A DNA stretch of 7,355 bases from the NCBI GenBank assembly GCA_027620395.1, contig JAQBZY010000059.1:1-7355 (forward strand), in the 5' to 3' direction. Both the position numbers and the translations under genes were made by a program. The DNA is from Pseudomonadota bacterium. GTDB taxonomy: Bacteria; Pseudomonadota; Alphaproteobacteria; Rhodospirillales; Casp-alpha2. The notes beneath the pieces were generated by a model that was not told where the DNA came from, made no database searches, and saw only the letters and a program-made list of their open reading frames with translations. Positions 6,764 to 7,355 of this stretch are shown piece by piece (positions within the stretch are counted from its first letter, which is position 1; each line of letters begins with the position of its first letter).

Positions 6764-7192
6764 TCAGCGGTCTTCCTGTATTTCGGGTATTGGCGTGCCG
6801 AACAACTCGAGCCGATGGCCGACCAGCTTGAGGCCGTGTTCGCGCGCGATCCGTTCCTGCAATCGCTCGATCTCGGCGTTGTGAAATTCGATCACATCGC
6901 CGGTCTTGACGTTGATCAAATGATCATGATGCGCCTCTTGCGATTCTTCGTAGCGAGCGCGGCCGTCGCCAAAGTCGAGCCGGTCGACGATCCCAGCCTC
7001 TTCAAAAAGACGCATGGTCCGATAAACCGTGGCGATGGAGATTTTAGCGTCGATCGCGGCGGCGCGGCGGTACACTTCCTCGACATCCGGATGGTCTTGC
7101 GCCTCCGACAGCACCCGCGCGATCACGCGGCGCTGTTCGGTCATCTTCATGCCCTTTTCAACGCAGAGCTTTTCGATGTGAGTATCGGACAT
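6764..7192 (-). CDS. fur: Fur-family metal-responsive regulator (alphaproteobacterial Fur/Mur type)
   Basis: A 142-residue winged-helix repressor that binds DNA when loaded with Fe(II) or Mn(II). The DNA-binding half (about 1-82) has the recognition region ISIATVYRTMRLFEEAG. The dimerisation half contains HHDHLI (88-93). Metal ligands match E. coli Fur by position: His34, Glu82, His89 and His91 for one site, and His88, Asp90, Glu109 and His126 for the other. The CxxC zinc motif of E. coli Fur is absent: the segment reads NVKTGDVIEF, and the only cysteine is Cys10. This pattern is typical of alphaproteobacterial Fur, which in Rhizobiales often senses manganese (Mur). The HHDHLI pattern and metal ligands argue against Irr. 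The ATG at 7192 has AGGGAG (7202-7197) four bases upstream. Whether it senses iron or manganese here cannot be read from sequence. It lies ahead of miaB, a gene for an iron-sulfur enzyme. Confidence 0.93.
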   Translation of the reverse strand: MSDTHIEKLCVEKGMKMTEQRRVIARVLSEAQDHPDVEEVYRRAAAIDAKISIATVYRTMRLFEEAGIVDRLDFGDGRARYEESQEAHHDHLINVKTGDVIEFHNAEIERLQERIAREHGLKLVGHRLELFGTPIPEIQEDR

Positions 7193-7276
7193 CGGTCTCC
7201 CTACCGGCTATTCTCGGATCGTATCCCCGGATCATTGCCTTGGGAAGGGCCGTCGGAATAACGCGCCGCGCCGCCG
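7193..7276 (-). other. fur leader, between transposase tail and fur
   Basis: These 84 bases must hold the fur promoter if fur is not read through from the mobile element. I see no convincing -35/-10 pair. A cluster of GGATC-type repeats is present: GGAT-CGT-ATCC is an inverted repeat at 7216-7226, and CGGATC occurs at 7215-7220 and 7228-7233. No AT-rich classical Fur box is visible. The end of the mobile element should also lie here, but I could not locate its terminal inverted repeat without the other end. Confidence 0.35.
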
Positions 7277-7355
7277 CTAGTGGAACGAATCTAACGCTTG
7301 GTGCCCACGTTTAACGGCGGCGATAATTTTGTCTGGATCGGCGGTCCATGTAAAT
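7277..7355 (-). CDS. C-terminal end of an IS630-family-like transposase (partial)
   Basis: Reading the minus strand from 7354 gives 25 codons and a TAG stop at 7279-7277; the rest lies beyond the right edge. The peptide starts FTWTADPDK and ends GHQALDSFH. From memory this closely resembles the C-terminus of many alphaproteobacterial IS630-family transposases, which carry a DDE catalytic domain and insert at TA dinucleotides. Other readings of this stretch hit stops sooner or look like nothing known. Whether the element is intact or a remnant cannot be told. No terminal inverted repeat was identified. The element lies upstream of fur in the same orientation, so transcription from it could run into fur. 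Identification rests on a short peptide recalled by pattern, not on a search. Confidence 0.68.
   Translation of the reverse strand, partial: FTWTADPDKIIAAVKRGHQALDSFH

Noticed and set aside
5841..6884. Long plus-strand open frame (347 codons) opposite miaB and the end of fur
   Set aside because: It is antisense to miaB with all its conserved cysteines and crosses the miaB/fur boundary. Its translation shows no recognisable domain; high GC produces such antisense frames.

Overview
The window is a run of conserved bacterial housekeeping genes, all read from the minus strand, so transcription goes from high to low coordinates. Gene order (fur, miaB, phoH, ybeY, corC, lnt, an XRE regulator, metK), high GC, alphaproteobacterial-type Fur and MetK sequences and a SAM-II type riboswitch all point to an alphaproteobacterium. 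Rhodospirillales or a relative is my best guess; the species cannot be named from this sequence.

Layout in transcription order. (1) 7355-7277: the last 25 codons of a protein whose C-terminus looks like an IS630-family transposase, so a mobile element or remnant sits just upstream of fur. (2) 7276-7193: the fur leader. (3) fur, 7192-6764. (4) A 56-base gap, then miaB (tRNA methylthiotransferase), phoH (ATPase), ybeY (rRNA-processing endoribonuclease), corC (CBS-domain protein) and lnt (apolipoprotein N-acyltransferase). The last five are tightly packed, overlapping or only 3 bases apart, and look like one operon. phoH and lnt both appear to start with TTG inside a TTGA overlap with the upstream stop codon. 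(5) A 115-base gap with a strong hairpin, then an XRE/Cro-type regulator (1169-678) resembling the Sinorhizobium pH-responsive regulator PhrR. (6) A 208-base gap with a candidate promoter, a SAM-II aptamer and further RNA hairpins. (7) The first 156 codons of metK, running off the left edge.

Functionally, miaB, phoH and ybeY serve tRNA modification and ribosome/RNA maturation, while corC and lnt serve the envelope. metK makes S-adenosylmethionine, and the riboswitch ahead of it should close a feedback loop on SAM. MiaB is itself a SAM consumer.

The most interesting non-coding signals are the SAM-II aptamer, which lies unusually far (about 70 nt) from the metK start with a possible switching stem between, and the transposase tail abutting fur. 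I see no defence system, CRISPR array, tRNA, rRNA or wholly new gene system here; most of the window is ordinary core genome.
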